A stretch of DNA of 64,000 nucleotides from Mixophyes australis (taxonomy: Eukaryota > Chordata > Amphibia > Anura > Limnodynastidae). Below, in pieces: positions 14,182-29,744 of the stretch. The notes below the pieces were generated by a model. The model did not search any database. It saw nothing but the letters and a program-made list of their open reading frames with translations, and was not told the origin of the DNA. Positions within the stretch are counted from its first letter, which is position 1. Each line of letters starts with the position of its first letter. The translations under genes and the position numbers were made by a program. The DNA lies in assembly GCA_036250195.1 (NCBI GenBank), contig JAVHZZ010000004.1:250846028-250910027 (forward strand). Reading direction: 5' to 3'.

Positions 14182-16726
14182 GATTTGAATCAAGAATTGA
14201 ATCATAAATCATGAAATGAATCATGAAATGAATCATGAATCATGAATTGAATCATGAATTGAATCATGAATCAAGAATCATGAAATAAATCATGAATTGA
14301 ATCAAGATTCATGAACCATGAATTGAATCATGAAATAAATCATGAATCATGAATTAAATCATAAAACATGAATCATGAATTGAATCATGAATCATGAATC
14401 ATGAATTGAATCATGAATCAAGAATTGAATCATGAATCATGAATCAAATCATGAATCATGAATTGAATCATGAATCATGAATCATGAATTGAATCATGAA
14501 TCGAATCATGAATCATGAATTGAATCATGAATCAAGTTTTGAATCATGAATCATTAATCGAATCATGAATCATGGATTGAATCATGAATCATGAATTGAA
14601 TCATGAATCGAATCATGAATCATGAATCGAATCATGAATCATAAATCGAATCATGAATCATGAATTCTATCATGAATCATGAATCGAATCATGAATCATG
14701 AATTGAATAATGAATCATGAATCGAATCATGAATTGAATCATGAATCATGAATTGAATCATGAATCATAAAATGAATCATGAATTGAATCATGAATTCAA
14801 ACATGAATCATGAATCATGAATCATGAATTGAATCATGAATCATGAATCATGAATTGAATCATGAATCATAAATCATGAATCATGAATTGAATCATGAAT
14901 CATGAATTGAATCATGAATCATGAATTGAATCATGAATCATAAATCGAATCTTGAATCATGAATCATGAATTGAATCATGAATTTTGAATCATGAATCAT
15001 GAATTGAATCACGAATTATGAATCATAATTTGAATCATGATTTGAATCATGAATTGAATCATGAATCATGAATCATGAAATGAATCATGAATCATGAATC
15101 ATGAATCAGGAATTGAATCTTGAATCATGAATCGAATCATGAATTATGAATCGAATCATGAATCATGATTTGAATCAAGAATCATGAATCGAATAATGAA
15201 TTATGAATCGAATCATGGATCACAAATCATGAATTGAATTATGAATCATGAATTATGAATCGAATCATGAATCACAAATCATGAATTGAATCATGAATCA
15301 TAAAATTAATCATGAATCATGAATGGAATCATGAATCATGAATTGAATCATAAATCATGAAATGAATCATGAATTGAATCATGAATCATGATTTAAGAAT
15401 TGAATCATGAATCATGAATTGAATCATGAATCGAATCATGAATTATGAATCGAATCATGAATCATGAATCGAATCATGAATCATGAATCGAATCATGAAT
15501 CATGAATTGAATCATGAATTAAGAATCATGAATCAAGAATTGAATCATGAATAATGAATTGAATCATGAATTGAATCATGAATCATGAATTAAAACATGA
15601 ATCATGAATTGAATCATGATTTAAAACATGAATTATGAATTGAATCATGAATCATGAATCATGAATTGAATCTTGAATTATGAATCGACTCATGAATAAT
15701 GAATTATGAATCGAATCATGAATCATGATTCGAATCAAGAATCATGAATCGAATCATGAATCATGAATCGAATCATGAATCACAAATAATGAATTGAATT
15801 ATGAATCATGAATTATGAATCGAATCATGAATCACAAATCATGAATGAAATCATGAATCATGAATCTTAAAATGAATCATGAATCATGAATGAAATCATG
15901 AATCATGAATCATGAATTGAATCATAAATCATGAAATGAATCATGAATTGAATCATGAATCATTAATTGAATCATGAATCATGAATAGAATCATGAATCA
16001 TGAATTGAATCATGAATCATGAATCATGAATCATGAATCATGAATTGAATCATGAATCATGAATTGAATCATGAATTCAAACATGAATCATGAATCGAAT
16101 CATGAATCATGAATCATGCATTGAATCATGAATCATTAATCATGCATTGAATCATGAATCATGAATCATGAATTGAATCATGAATCATGAATTGAATTAT
16201 GAATTGAATCAAGAATTGAATCATGAATTGAAACATGAATCATGAATCGAATCATGATTCATGAATCATGAATTTAATCATGAAACATGAATTGAATTAT
16301 GAATTGAATCAAGAATTGAATCATGAATTGAAACATGAATCGAATCATGATTCATGTATCATGAATTGAATCATGATTCATGAATCATGAATGAATCATG
16401 AATCATGAATCATGAATTGAACCATGAATCATGAATCATGAATTGAATCATGAATCATGAATTGAATCTTGATTTAAAACATGAATTATGAATTGAATCA
16501 TAAATCATGAATCATGAATTGAATCTTGAATTATGAATCGACTCATGAATAATGAATCGAATCATGAATCATGATTCAAATCAAGAATCATGAATCGAAT
16601 CATGAATCATGAATCGACTCATGAATCACAAATAATGAATTGAATTATGAATCATGAATTATGAACCGAATCATGAATCACAAATCATGAATGAAATCAT
16701 GAATCATAAAATGAATCATGAATCAT
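14182..16726. repeat. 2.55-kb tandem duplication, copy 1
   Basis: This block starts at GATTTGAATCAAG (14182) and includes CAAGTTTT (14533), the CACGAATTATG phrase near 15010, GATTCATGTATCATG (CATGTATC at 16353) and the 4-bp word at 16389. Each recurs in the next block at an offset of 2545-2571 bp. The two copies share the changes CATGTATC and GAATAATGAATC (near 14708) that neighbouring homologues lack, so this is a recent, local event. This copy lacks one 7-mer before CAAGAATTG at 14419, which moves the offset from 2545 to 2552. Confidence 0.9.
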
Positions 16727-19304
16727 GATTTGAATCAAGAATTGAATCATAAATCATGAAATGAATCATGAAATGAATCATGAATCATGAATTGAATCAT
16801 GAATTGAATCATGAATCAAGAATCATGAAATAAATCATGAATTGAATCAAGATTCATGAACCATGAATTGAATCATGAAATAAATCATGAATCATGAATT
16901 AAATCATAAAACATGAATCATGAATTGAATCATGAATCATGAATCATGAATTGAATCATGAATCATGAATCAAGAATTGAATCATGAATCATGAATCAAA
17001 TCATGAATCATGAATTGAATCATGAATCATGAATCATGAATTGAATCATGAATCGAATCATGAATCATGAATTGAATCATGAATCAAGTTTTGAATCATG
17101 AATCATTAATCGAATCATGAATCATGGATTGAATCATGAATCATGAATTGAATCATGAATCGAATCATGAATCATGAATCGAATCATGAATCATAAATCG
17201 AATCATGAATCATGAATTCTATCATGAATCATGAATCGAATCATGAATCATGAATTAAATAATGAATCATGAATCGAATCATGAATTGAATCATGAATCA
17301 TGAATTGAATCATGAATCATAAAATGAATCATGAATTGAATCATGAATTCAAACATGAATCATGAATCATGAATCATGAATTGAATCATGAATCATGAAT
17401 CATGAATTGAATCATGAATCATAAATCATGAATCATGAATTGAATCATGAATCATGAATTGAATCATGAATCATGAATTGAATCATGAATCATAAATCGA
17501 ATCTTGAATCATGAATCATGAATTGAATCATGAATTTTGAATCATGAATCATGAATTGAATCACGAATTATGAATCATAATTTGAATCATGATTTGAATC
17601 ATGAATTGAATCATGAATCATGAATCATGAAATGAATCATGAATCATGAATCATGAATCAGGAATTGAATCTTGAATCATGAATCGAATCATGAATTATG
17701 AATCGAATCATGAATCATGATTTGAATCAAGAATCATGAATCGAATAATGAATTATGAATCGAATCATGGATCACAAATCATGAATTGAATTATGAATCA
17801 TGAATTATGAATCGAATCATGAATCACAAATCATGAATTGAATCATGAATCATAAAATTAATCATGAATCATGAATGGAATCATGAATCATGAATTGAAT
17901 CATAAATCATGAAATGAATCATGAATTGAATCATGAATCATGATTTAAGAATTGAATCATGAATCATGAATTGAATCATGAATCGAATCATGAATTATGA
18001 ATCGAATCATGAATCATGAATCGAATCATGAATCATGAATCGAATCATGAATCATGAATCGAATCATGAATCATGAATTGAATCATGAATTAAGAATCAT
18101 GAATCAAGAATTGAATCATGAATAATGAATTGAATCATGAATTGAATCATGAATCATGAATTAAAACATGAATCATGAATTGAATCATGATTTAAAACAT
18201 GAATTATGAATCGAATCATGAATCATGAATCATGAATTGAATCTTGAATTATGAATCGACTCATGAATAATGAATTATGAATCGAATCATGAATCATGAT
18301 TCGAATCAAGAATCATGAATCGAATCATGAATCATGAATCGAATCATGAATCACAAATAATGAATTGAATTATGAATCATGAATTATGAATCGAATCATG
18401 AATCACAAATCATGAATGAAATCATGAATCATGAATCTTAAAATGAATCATGAATCATGAATGAAATCATGAATCATGAATCATGAATTGAATCATAAAT
18501 CATGAAATGAATCATGAATTGAATCATGAATCATTAATTGAATCATGAATCATGAATAGAATCATGAATCATGAATTGAATCATGAATCATGAATCATGA
18601 ATCATGAATCATGAATTGAATCATGAATCATGAATTGAATCATGAATTCAAACATGAATCATGAATCGAATCATGAATCATGAATCATGCATTGAATCAT
18701 GAATCATTAATCATGCATTGAATCATGAATCATGAATCATGAATTGAATCATGAATCATGAATTGAATTATGAATTGAATCAAGAATTGAATCATGAATT
18801 GAAACATGAATCATGAATCGAATCATGATTCATGAATCATGAATTTAATCATGAAACATGAATTGAATTATGAATTGAATCAAGAATTGAATCATGAATT
18901 GAAACATGAATCGAATCATGATTCATGTATCATGAATTGAATCATGATTCATGAATCATGAATGAATCATGAATCATGAATCATGAATTGAACCATGAAT
19001 CATGAATCATGAATTGAATCATGAATCATGAATTGAATCTTGATTTAAAACATGAATTATGAATTGAATCATAAATCATGAATCATGAATTGAATCTTGA
19101 ATTATGAATCGACTCATGAATAATGAATCGAATCATGAATCATGATTCAAATCAAGAATCATGAATCGAATCATGAATCATGAATCGACTCATGAATCAC
19201 AAATAATGAATTGAATTATGAATCATGAATTATGAACCGAATCATGAATCACAAATCATGAATGAAATCATGAATCATGAATCATAAAATGAATCATGAA
19301 TCAT
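16727..19304. repeat. 2.55-kb tandem duplication, copy 2
   Basis: The junction is at 16727: a GAATGAAATCATGAATCATAAAATG phrase, which in homologues (near 12300 and 19280) continues into GAATGAAATC, jumps instead to GATTTGAATCAAGAATTG. The copy then repeats 14182-16726 with CAAGTTTT at 17085, CATGTATC at 18924 and the 4-bp word at 18960. A private change is GAATTAAATAATG near 17255 against GAATTGAATAATG in copy 1. The end is placed where copy 1 hits its junction and this copy runs on into GAATGAAATC. Confidence 0.9.
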
Positions 19305-20407
19305 GAATGAAATCATGATTTATGAATCATGAATTGAATCATAAATCATGAAATGAATCATGAATTGAATCATGAATCATTAATTGAATCATGAATCATG
19401 AATCGAATCATGAATCATGAATTGAATCATGAAACATGAATTGAATCATGAATTCAAACATGAATCATGAATTGAATCATGATTCATGAATCATGAATTG
19501 AATCATGAAACATGAATTGAATTATGAATTAAATCAAGAATTGAATCATGAATTGAAACATGAATCATGAATCGAATCATGATTCATGAATCATGAATTT
19601 AATCATGAAACATGAATTGAATTATGAATTGAATCAAGAATTGAATCATGAATTGAAACATGAAACATGAATCGAATCATGATTCATGAATCATGAATTG
19701 AATCATGATTCATGAATCATGAATTGAATCATGAATCATGAATCATGAATTGAACCATGAATCATGAATCATGAATTGAACCATGAATCATGAATCATGA
19801 ATTGAATCATGAATCATGAATCATGAATTGAATCTTGATTTAAAACTTGAATTATGAATTGAATCATAAATCATGAATCATGAATTGAATCTTGAATTAT
19901 GAATCGACTCATGAATAATGAATCGAATCATGAATCATGCTTCAAATCAAGAATCATGAATCGAATCATGAATCATGAATCGAATCATGAATCACAAATA
20001 ATGAATTGAATTATGAATCATGAATTATGAATCGAATCATGAATCACAAATCATGAATGAAATCATGAATCATGAATCATAAAATGAATCATGAATCATG
20101 AATGAAATCATGATTCATGAATCATGAATTGAATCATAAATCATGAAATGAATCATGAATTGAATCATGAATCATTAATTGAATCATGAATCATGAATCG
20201 AATCATGAATCATGAATTGAATCATGAATCATGAATCATGAATTGAATCATGAATCATGAATTGAATCATGATTCATGAATCATGAATTGAATCATGAAA
20301 CATGAATAGAATTATGAATTGAATCAAGAATTGAATCATGAATTGAATCATGAAACATGAATAGAATTATGAATTGAATCATGAATTGAATCATGAATTG
20401 AATCATG

Positions 20408-21140
20408 AATCACGAATCATGAAATGAATCATGAATCATGAATCATGCATTGAATCATGAATCATGAATCATGAATTGAACCATGAATCATGAATCATGA
20501 ATTGAATTATGAATCATGAATCATGAATTATGAATCATAAATTGAATCATGAATTGAATCATGAATTGAATCATGAATGGAGTATCATGAAATGAATCAT
20601 GAATCATGAATCATGCATTGAATCATGAATCATGAATCATGAATCGAATCATGATTCATGAATCATGAATTAAATCATGAATCATGAATCACGAATCATG
20701 AATTGAACCATGAATCATGAATCATGAATTGAATCATGAATCATGAATTGAATCATGAATTATGAATCATAAATTGAATCATGAATTGAATCATGAATTG
20801 AGTCATGAATCACGAATCATGAAATGAATCATGAATCATGAATCATGCATTGAATCATGAATCATGAATCATGAATCGAATCATGATTCATGAATCATGA
20901 ATTGAATCATGAATCATGAATCATGAATTGAACCATGAATCATGAATCATGAATTGAATTATGAATCATGAATCATGAATTATGAATCATAAATTGAATC
21001 ATGAATTGAATCATGAATTGAATCATGAATGGAGTATCATGAAATGAATCATGAATCATGAATCATGCATTGAATCATGAATCATGAATCATGAATCGAA
21101 TCATGATTCATGAATCATGAATTAAATCATGAATCATGAA
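20408..21140. repeat. Local 452-bp duplication carrying GGAGTATC
   Basis: GGAGTATC occurs at 20579 and again at 21031, 452 bp apart, each within the same phrase (GAATTATGAATC, ATAAATTG, three 12-bp phrases, GGAGTATC, then CATGCATTG and a palindrome). The second copy matches the block at 8642-9194 at 12,159 bp. The interval holds two exact TGAGTCA/CACGAATC style variants that help align the copies. The edges are approximate. Confidence 0.75.
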
Positions 21141-22213
21141 TCATGAATTAAATCATGAATCATGAATCATGCATTGAATCATGAAGCATAAATCATGAAT
21201 CGAATCATGATTCATGAATCATGAATTGAATAATGAATCATATATCATGAATTGAATCATGAATTTGATCATAAATCATGAATTGAATCATGAATTTAAT
21301 CATGAATCATGAATCATGAATTGAATCATGAATCATGAATTGAATCATGAATCAGGAATCGAATCATGAATCATGAATAATGAATTGAATAATGAATCAT
21401 GAATCATGAATTGAATCATGAATCATGAATTGAATCATGAATTATGAATCATAAATTGAATCATGAATTGAATCATGAATTGAATCATGAATCACGAATC
21501 ATGAATAATGAATTGAATAATGAATCAGGAATTATGAACTGAATCTTGAATCATGAATTGAATCATGAATCATGAATCGAATCATGAATCATGAATCGAA
21601 TCATGAATCACAAATCATGAATTGAATCATGAATCATAAAATGAATCATGAATCATGAATGGAATCATGAATCATGAATCATGAATTGAATCATAAATCA
21701 TGAAATGAATCATGAAATGAATCATTAATCATGAATTGAATCATGAATCATGAATTGAATCATGAATCATGAATTGAATCATGAATCATGAATCATGAAT
21801 CGAATCATGAATCATGAATCGAATCATGAATCATGAATTGAATCATGAATCATGAATCATGAATCATGAATCATAAATCATGAATTGAATCATGAATCAT
21901 GAATTGAATCATGAATCATGAAATGAATCATGAATCATGAAATGAATCATGAAATAAACCATGAATCATGATTTGAATCAAGAATTGAATCATAAATCAT
22001 GAAATGAATCATGAAATGAATCATGAATCATGAATTGAATCATGAATTGAATCATGAATCAAGAATCATGAAATAAATCATGAATTGAATCAAGATTCAT
22101 GAACCATGAATTGAATCATGAAATAAATCATGAATCATGAATTAAATCATAAAACATGAATCATGAATTGAATCATGAATCATGAATCATGAATTGAATC
22201 ATGAATCATGAAT

Positions 22214-25200
22214 CAAGAAATGAATCATGAATCATAAATCAAATCATGAATCATGAATTGAATCATGAATCATGAATCATGAATTGAATCATGAATCGAA
22301 TCATGAATCATGAATTGAATCATGAATCAAGTTTTGAATCATGAATCATTAATCGAATCATGAATCATGGATTGAATCATGAATCATGAATCATGAATTG
22401 AATCATGAATCGAATCATGAATCATGAATCGAATCATGAATCATAAATCGAATCATGAATCATGAATTCTATCATGAATCATGAATCGAATCATGAATCA
22501 TGAATTGAATCATGAATCATGAATCGAATCATGAATTGAATCATGAATCATGAATTGAATCATGAATCATAAAATGAATCATGAATTGAATCATGAATTC
22601 AAACATGAATCATGAATCATGAATCATGAATTGAATCATGAATCATGAATCATGAATTGAATCATGAATCATAAATCATGAATCATGAATTGAATCATGA
22701 ATCATGAATTGAATCATGAATCATGAATTGAATCATGAATCATGAATTGAATCAAGAATCATAAATCGAATCTTGAATCATGAATCATGAATTGAATCAT
22801 GAATTTTGAATCATGAATCATGAATTGAATCACGAATTATGAATCATAATTTGAATCATGATTTGAATCATGAATTGAATCATGAATCATGAATCATGAA
22901 ATGAATCATGAATCATGAATCAGGAATTGAATCTTGAATCATGAATCGAATCATGAATTATGAATCGAATCATGAATCATGATTTGAATCAAGAATCATG
23001 AATCGAATAATGAATTATGAATCGAATCATGGATCACAAATCATGAATTGAATTATGAATCATGAATTATGAATCGAATCATGAATCACAAATCATGAAT
23101 TGAATCATGAATCATAAAATTAATCATGAATCATGAATGGAATCATGAATCATGAATTGAATCATAAATCATGAAATGAATCATGAATTGAATCATGAAT
23201 CATGATTTAAGAATTGAATCATGAATCATAAATTGAATCATGAATCGAATCATGAATTATGAATCGAATCATGAATCATGAATCGAATCATGAATCATGA
23301 ATCGAATCATGAATCATGAATTGAATCATGAATTAAGAATCATGAATCAAGAATTGAATCAAGCATAATGAATTGAATCATGAATTGAATCATGAATCAT
23401 GAATTAAAACATGAATCATGAATTGAATCATGATTTAAAACATGAATTATGAATTGAATCATGAATCATGAATCATGAATTGAATCTTGAATTATGAATC
23501 GACTCATGAATAATGAATTATGAATCGAATCATGAATCATGATTCGAATCAAGAATCATGAATCGAATCATGAATCATGAATCGAATCATGAATCATGAA
23601 TCGAATCATGAATCACAAATAATGAATTGAATTATGAATCATGAATTATGAATCGAATCATGAATCACAAATCATGAATGAAATCATGAATCATGAATCT
23701 TAAAATGAATCATGAATCATGAATGAAATCATGAATCATGAATCATGAATTGAATCATAAATCATGAAATGAATCATGAATTGAATCATGAATCATTAAT
23801 TGAATCATGAATCATGAATAGAATCATGAATCATGAATTGAATCATGAATCATGAATCATGAATCATGAATCATGAATTGAATCATGAATCATGAATTGA
23901 ATCATGAATTCAAACATGAATCATGAATCGAATCATGAATCATGAATCATGCATTGAATCATGAATCATTAATCATGCATTGAATCATGAATCATGAATC
24001 ATGAATTGAATCATGAATCATGAATTGAATTATGAATTGAATCAAGAATTGAATCATGAATTGAAACATGAATCATGAATCGAATCATGATTCATGAATC
24101 ATGAATTTAATCATGAAACATGAATTGAATTATGAATTGAATCAAGAATTGAATCATGAATTGAAACATGAATCGAATCATGATTCATGAATCATGAATT
24201 GAATCATGATTCATGAATCATGAATGAATCATGAATCATGAATCATGAATTGAACCATGAATCATGAATCATGAATTGAATCATGAATCATGAATTGAAT
24301 CTTGATTTAAAACATGAATTATGAATTGAATCATAAATCATGAATCATGAATTGAATCTTGAATTATGAATCGACTCATGAATAATGAATCGAATCATGA
24401 ATCATGATTCAAATCAAGAATCATGAATCGAATCATGAATCATGAATCGACTCATGAATCACAAATAATGAATTGAATTATGAATCATGAATTATGAACC
24501 GAATCATGAATCACAAATCATGAATGAAATCATGAATCATGAATCATAAAATGAATCATGAATCATGAATGAAATCATGATTTATGAATCATGAATTGAA
24601 TCATAAATCATGAAATGAATCATGAATTGAATCATGAATCATTAATTGAATCATGAATCATGAATCGAATCATGAATCATGAATTGAATCATGAAACATG
24701 AATTGAATCATGAATTCAAACATGAATCATGAATCGAATCATGATTCATGAATCATGAATTGAATCATGAAACATGAATTGAATTATGAATTAAATCAAG
24801 AATTGAATCATGAATTGAAACATGAATCATAAATCGAATCATGATTCATGAATCATGAATTTAATCATGAAACATGAATTGAATTATGAATTGAATCAAG
24901 AATTGAATCATGAATTGAAACATGAAACATGAATCGAATCATGATTCATGAATCATGAATTGAATCATGATTCATGAATCATGAATTGAATCATGAATCA
25001 TGAATCATGAATTGAACCATGAATCATGAATCATGAATTGAACCATGAATCATAAATCATGAATTGAATCATGAATCATGAATCATGAATTGAATCTTGA
25101 TTTAAAACTTGAATTATGAATTGAATCATAAATCATGAATCATGAATTGAATCTTGAATTATGAATCGACTCATGAATAATGAATCGAATCATGAATCAT

Positions 25201-25977
25201 GATTCAAATCAAGAATCATGAATCGAATCATGAATCATGAATCGAATCATGAATCACAAATAATGAATTGAATTATGAATCATGAATTATGAATCGAATC
25301 ATGAATCACAAATCATGAATGAAATCATGAATCATGAATCATAAAATGAATCATGAATCATGAATGAAATCATGATTCATGAATCATGAATTGAATCATA
25401 AATCATGAAATGAATCATGAATTGAATCATGAATCATTAATTGAATCATGAATCATGAATCGAATCATGAATCATGAATTGAATCATGAATCATGAATCA
25501 TGAATCATGAATTGAATCATGAATCATGAATTGAATCATGAATCATGAATTGAATCATGAATTCAAACATGAATCATGAATCGAATCATGATTCATGAAT
25601 CATGAATTGAATCATGAAACATGAATAGAATTATGAATTGAATCAAGAATTGAATCATGAATTGAAACATGAAACATGAATCGAATCATGATTCATGAAT
25701 CATGAATTGAATCATGAATCATGAATTGAACCATGAATCATGAATCATGAATTGAATCATGAATCATGAATCATGAATTGAATCATGAATTATGAATCAT
25801 AAATTGAATCATGAATTGAATCATGAATTGAATCATGAATCACGAATCATGAAATGAATCATGAATCATGAATCATGCATTGAATCATGAATCATGAATC
25901 ATGAATCGAATCATGATTCATGAATCATGAATTGAATCATGAATCATGAATCATGAATTGAATCATGAATTATGAAT
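22214..25977. repeat. 3.76-kb tandem duplication, copy 1
   Basis: The block runs from CAAGAAATGAATC (22214), an uncommon variant of CAAGAATTG, through CATAAATCAAATC (22239), CAAGTTTT (22328), the 4-bp word (24222), AAAACTTG (25104) and CATGCATTG (25874). The same markers follow at 25978, 26003, 26092, 27960, 28842 and 29586. The offset falls from 3764 to 3738 and then 3712 through word-sized losses in copy 2, for example a 19-bp phrase missing before the EcoRI-type GAATTC phrase. Confidence 0.9.
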
Positions 25978-28900
25978 CAAGAAATGAATCATGAATCATA
26001 AATCAAATCATGAATCATGAATTGAATCATGAATCATGAATCATGAATTGAATCATGAATCGAATCATGAATCATGAATTGAATCATGAATCAAGTTTTG
26101 AATCATGAATCATTAATCGAATCATGAATCATGGATTGAATCATGAATCATGAATCATGAATTGAATCATGAATCGAATCATGAATCATGAATCGAATCA
26201 TGAATCATAAATCGAATCATGAATCATGAATTCTATCATGAATCATGAATCGAATCATGAATCATGAATTGAATCATGAATCATGAATCGAATCATGAAT
26301 TGAATCATGAATCATGAATTGAATCATGAATCATAAAATGAATCATGAATTGAATCATGAATTCAAACATGAATCATGAATCATGAATTGAATCATGAAT
26401 CATGAATCATGAATTGAATCATGAATCATAAATCATGAATCATGAATTGAATCATGAATCATGAATTGAATCATGAATCATGAATTGAATCATGAATCAT
26501 AAATCGAATCTTGAATCATGAATCATGAATTGAATCATGAATTTTGAATCATGAATCATGAATTGAATCACGAATTATGAATCATAATTTGAATCATGAT
26601 TTGAATCATGAATTGAATCATGAATCATGAATCATGAAATGAATCATGAATCATGAATCAGGAATTGAATCTTGAATCATGAATCGAATCATGAATTATG
26701 AATCGAATCATGAATCATGATTTGAATCAAGAATCATGAATCGAATAATGAATTATGAATCGAATCATGGATCACAAATCATGAATTGAATTATGAATCA
26801 TGAATTATGAATCGAATCATGAATCACAAATCATGAATTGAATCATGAATCATAAAATTAATCATGAATCATGAATGGAATCATGAATCATGAATTGAAT
26901 CATAAATCATGAAATGAATCATGAATTGAATCATGAATCATGATTTAAGAATTGAATCATGAATCATAAATTGAATCATGAATCGAATCATGAATTATGA
27001 ATCGAATCATGAATCATGAATCGAATCATGAATCATGAATCGAATCATGAATCATGAATTGAATCATGAATTAAGAATCATGAATCAAGAATTGAATCAT
27101 GAATAATGAATTGAATCATGAATTGAATCATGAATCATGAATTAAAACATGAATCATGAATTGAATCATGATTTAAAACATGAATTATGAATTGAATCAT
27201 GAATCATGAATCATGAATTGAATCTTGAATTATGAATCGACTCATGAATAATGAATTATGAATCGAATCATGAATCATGATTCGAATCAAGAATCATGAA
27301 TCGAATCATGAATCATGAATCGAATCATGAATCATGAATCGAATCATGAATCACAAATAATGAATTGAATTATGAATCATGAATTATGAATCGAATCATG
27401 AATCACAAATCATGAATGAAATCATGAATCATGAATCTTAAAATGAATCATGAATCATGAATGAAATCATGAATCATGAATCATGAATTGAATCATAAAT
27501 CATGAAATGAATCATGAATTGAATCATGAATCATTAATTGAATCATGAATCATGAATAGAATCATGAATCATGAATTGAATCATGAATCATGAATCATGA
27601 ATCATGAATCATGAATTGAATCATGAATCATGAATTGAATCATGAATTCAAACATGAATCATGAATCGAATCATGAATCATGAATCATGCATTGAATCAT
27701 GAATCATTAATCATGCATTGAATCATGAATCATGAATCATGAATTGAATCATGAATCATGAATTGAATTATGAATTGAATCAAGAATTGAATCATGAATT
27801 GAAACATGAATCATGAATCGAATCATGATTCATGAATCATGAATTTAATCATGAAACATGAATTGAATTATGAATTGAATCAAGAATTGAATCATGAATT
27901 GAAACATGAATCGAATCATGATTCATGAATCATGAATTGAATCATGATTCATGAATCATGAATGAATCATGAATCATGAATCATGAATTGAACCATGAAT
28001 CATGAATCATGAATTGAATCATGAATCATGAATTGAATCTTGATTTAAAACATGAATTATGAATTGAATCATAAATCATGAATCATGAATTGAATCTTGA
28101 ATTATGAATCGACTCATGAATAATGAATCGAATCATGAATCATGATTCAAATCAAGAATCATGAATCGAATCATGAATCATGAATCGACTCATGAATCAC
28201 AAATAATGAATTGAATTATGAATCATGAATTATGAACCGAATCATGAATCACAAATCATGAATGAAATCATGAATCATGAATCATAAAATGAATCATGAA
28301 TCATGAATGAAATCATGATTTATGAATCATGAATTGAATCATAAATCATGAAATGAATCATGAATTGAATCATGAATCATTAATTGAATCATGAATCATG
28401 AATCGAATCATGAATCATGAATTGAATCATGAAACATGAATTGAATCATGAATTCAAACATGAATCATGAATCGAATCATGATTCATGAATCATGAATTG
28501 AATCATGAAACATGAATTGAATTATGAATTAAATCAAGAATTGAATCATGAATTGAAACATGAATCATGAATCGAATCATGATTCATGAATCATGAATTT
28601 AATCATGAAACATGAATTGAATTATGAATTGAATCAAGAATTGAATCATGAATTGAAACATGAAACATGAATCGAATCATGATTCATGAATCATGAATTG
28701 AATCATGATTCATGAATCATGAATTGAATCATGAATCATGAATCATGAATTGAACCATGAATCATGAATCATGAATTGAACCATGAATCATAAATCATGA
28801 ATTGAATCATGAATCATGAATCATGAATTGAATCTTGATTTAAAACTTGAATTATGAATTGAATCATAAATCATGAATCATGAATTGAATCTTGAATTAT

Positions 28901-29689
28901 GAATCGACTCATGAATAATGAATCGAATCATGAATCATGATTCAAATCAAGAATCATGAATCGAATCATGAATCATGAATCGAATCATGAATCACAAATA
29001 ATGAATTGAATTATGAATCATGAATTATGAATCGAATCATGAATCACAAATCATGAATGAAATCATGAATCATGAATCATAAAATGAATCATGAATCATG
29101 AATGAAATCATGATTCATGAATCATGAATTGAATCATAAATCATGAAATGAATCATGAATTGAATCATGAATCATTAATTGAATCATGAATCATGAATCG
29201 AATCATGAATCATGAATTGAATCATGAATCATGAATCATGAATCATGAATTGAATCATGAATCATGAATTGAATCATGAATTCAAACATGAATCATGAAT
29301 CGAATCATGATTCATGAATCATGAATTGAATCATGAAACATGAATAGAATTATGAATTGAATCAAGAATTGAATCATGAATTGAAACATGAAACATGAAT
29401 CGAATCATGATTCATGAATCATGAATTGAATCATGAATCATGAATTGAACCATGAATCATGAATCATGAATTGAATCATGAATCATGAATTGAATCATGA
29501 ATTATGAATCATAAATTGAATCATGAATTGAATCATGAATTGAATCATGAATCACGAATCATGAAATGAATCATGAATCATGAATCATGCATTGAATCAT
29601 GAATCATGAATCATGAATCGAATCATGATTCATGAATCATGAATTGAATCATGAATCATGAATCATGAATTGAACCATGAATCATGAAT
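25978..29689. repeat. 3.76-kb tandem duplication, copy 2
   Basis: The junction at 25978 fuses a GAATTATGAA end, expected to continue TCATAAATTG, to TCAAGAAATG. From there the block repeats 22214-25977 almost word for word, including the shared rare CATAAATCAAATC. Its last third (from 27896) was then copied again as the 1.85-kb duplication. The end is approximate. Confidence 0.85.
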
Positions 29690-29744
29690 CATGAATTGAA
29701 TTATGAATCATGAATCATGAATTATGAATCATAAATTGAATCAT
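27896..29744. repeat. 1.85-kb tandem duplication, copy 1
   Basis: This runs from GAATTGAAACATG (27896) to the CATAAATTGAATCATG that precedes 29745. Markers are the 4-bp word (27960), AAAACTTG (28842) and CATGCATTG (29586). The following block has the first two at 29809 and 30691, both at exactly 1849 bp, so at least the first kilobase was copied without length change. Confidence 0.9.

Larger units (their letters stand above)
13490..20300. repeat. 4.35-kb tandem duplication, copy 2, enlarged by a later 2.55-kb duplication
   Basis: The junction lies just after TGAGTCATG at 13489. The older form of this phrase (8640 and 20799) continues CACGAATCATGAAATG, but here it passes directly into the sequence that precedes CAGGAATCG. 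The copy then follows 9.14-13.49 kb, interrupted by the 2.55-kb duplication at 14182-19304, and reaches AAAACTTG at 19842 (copy 1: 12757). The right end is approximate. Confidence 0.7.
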
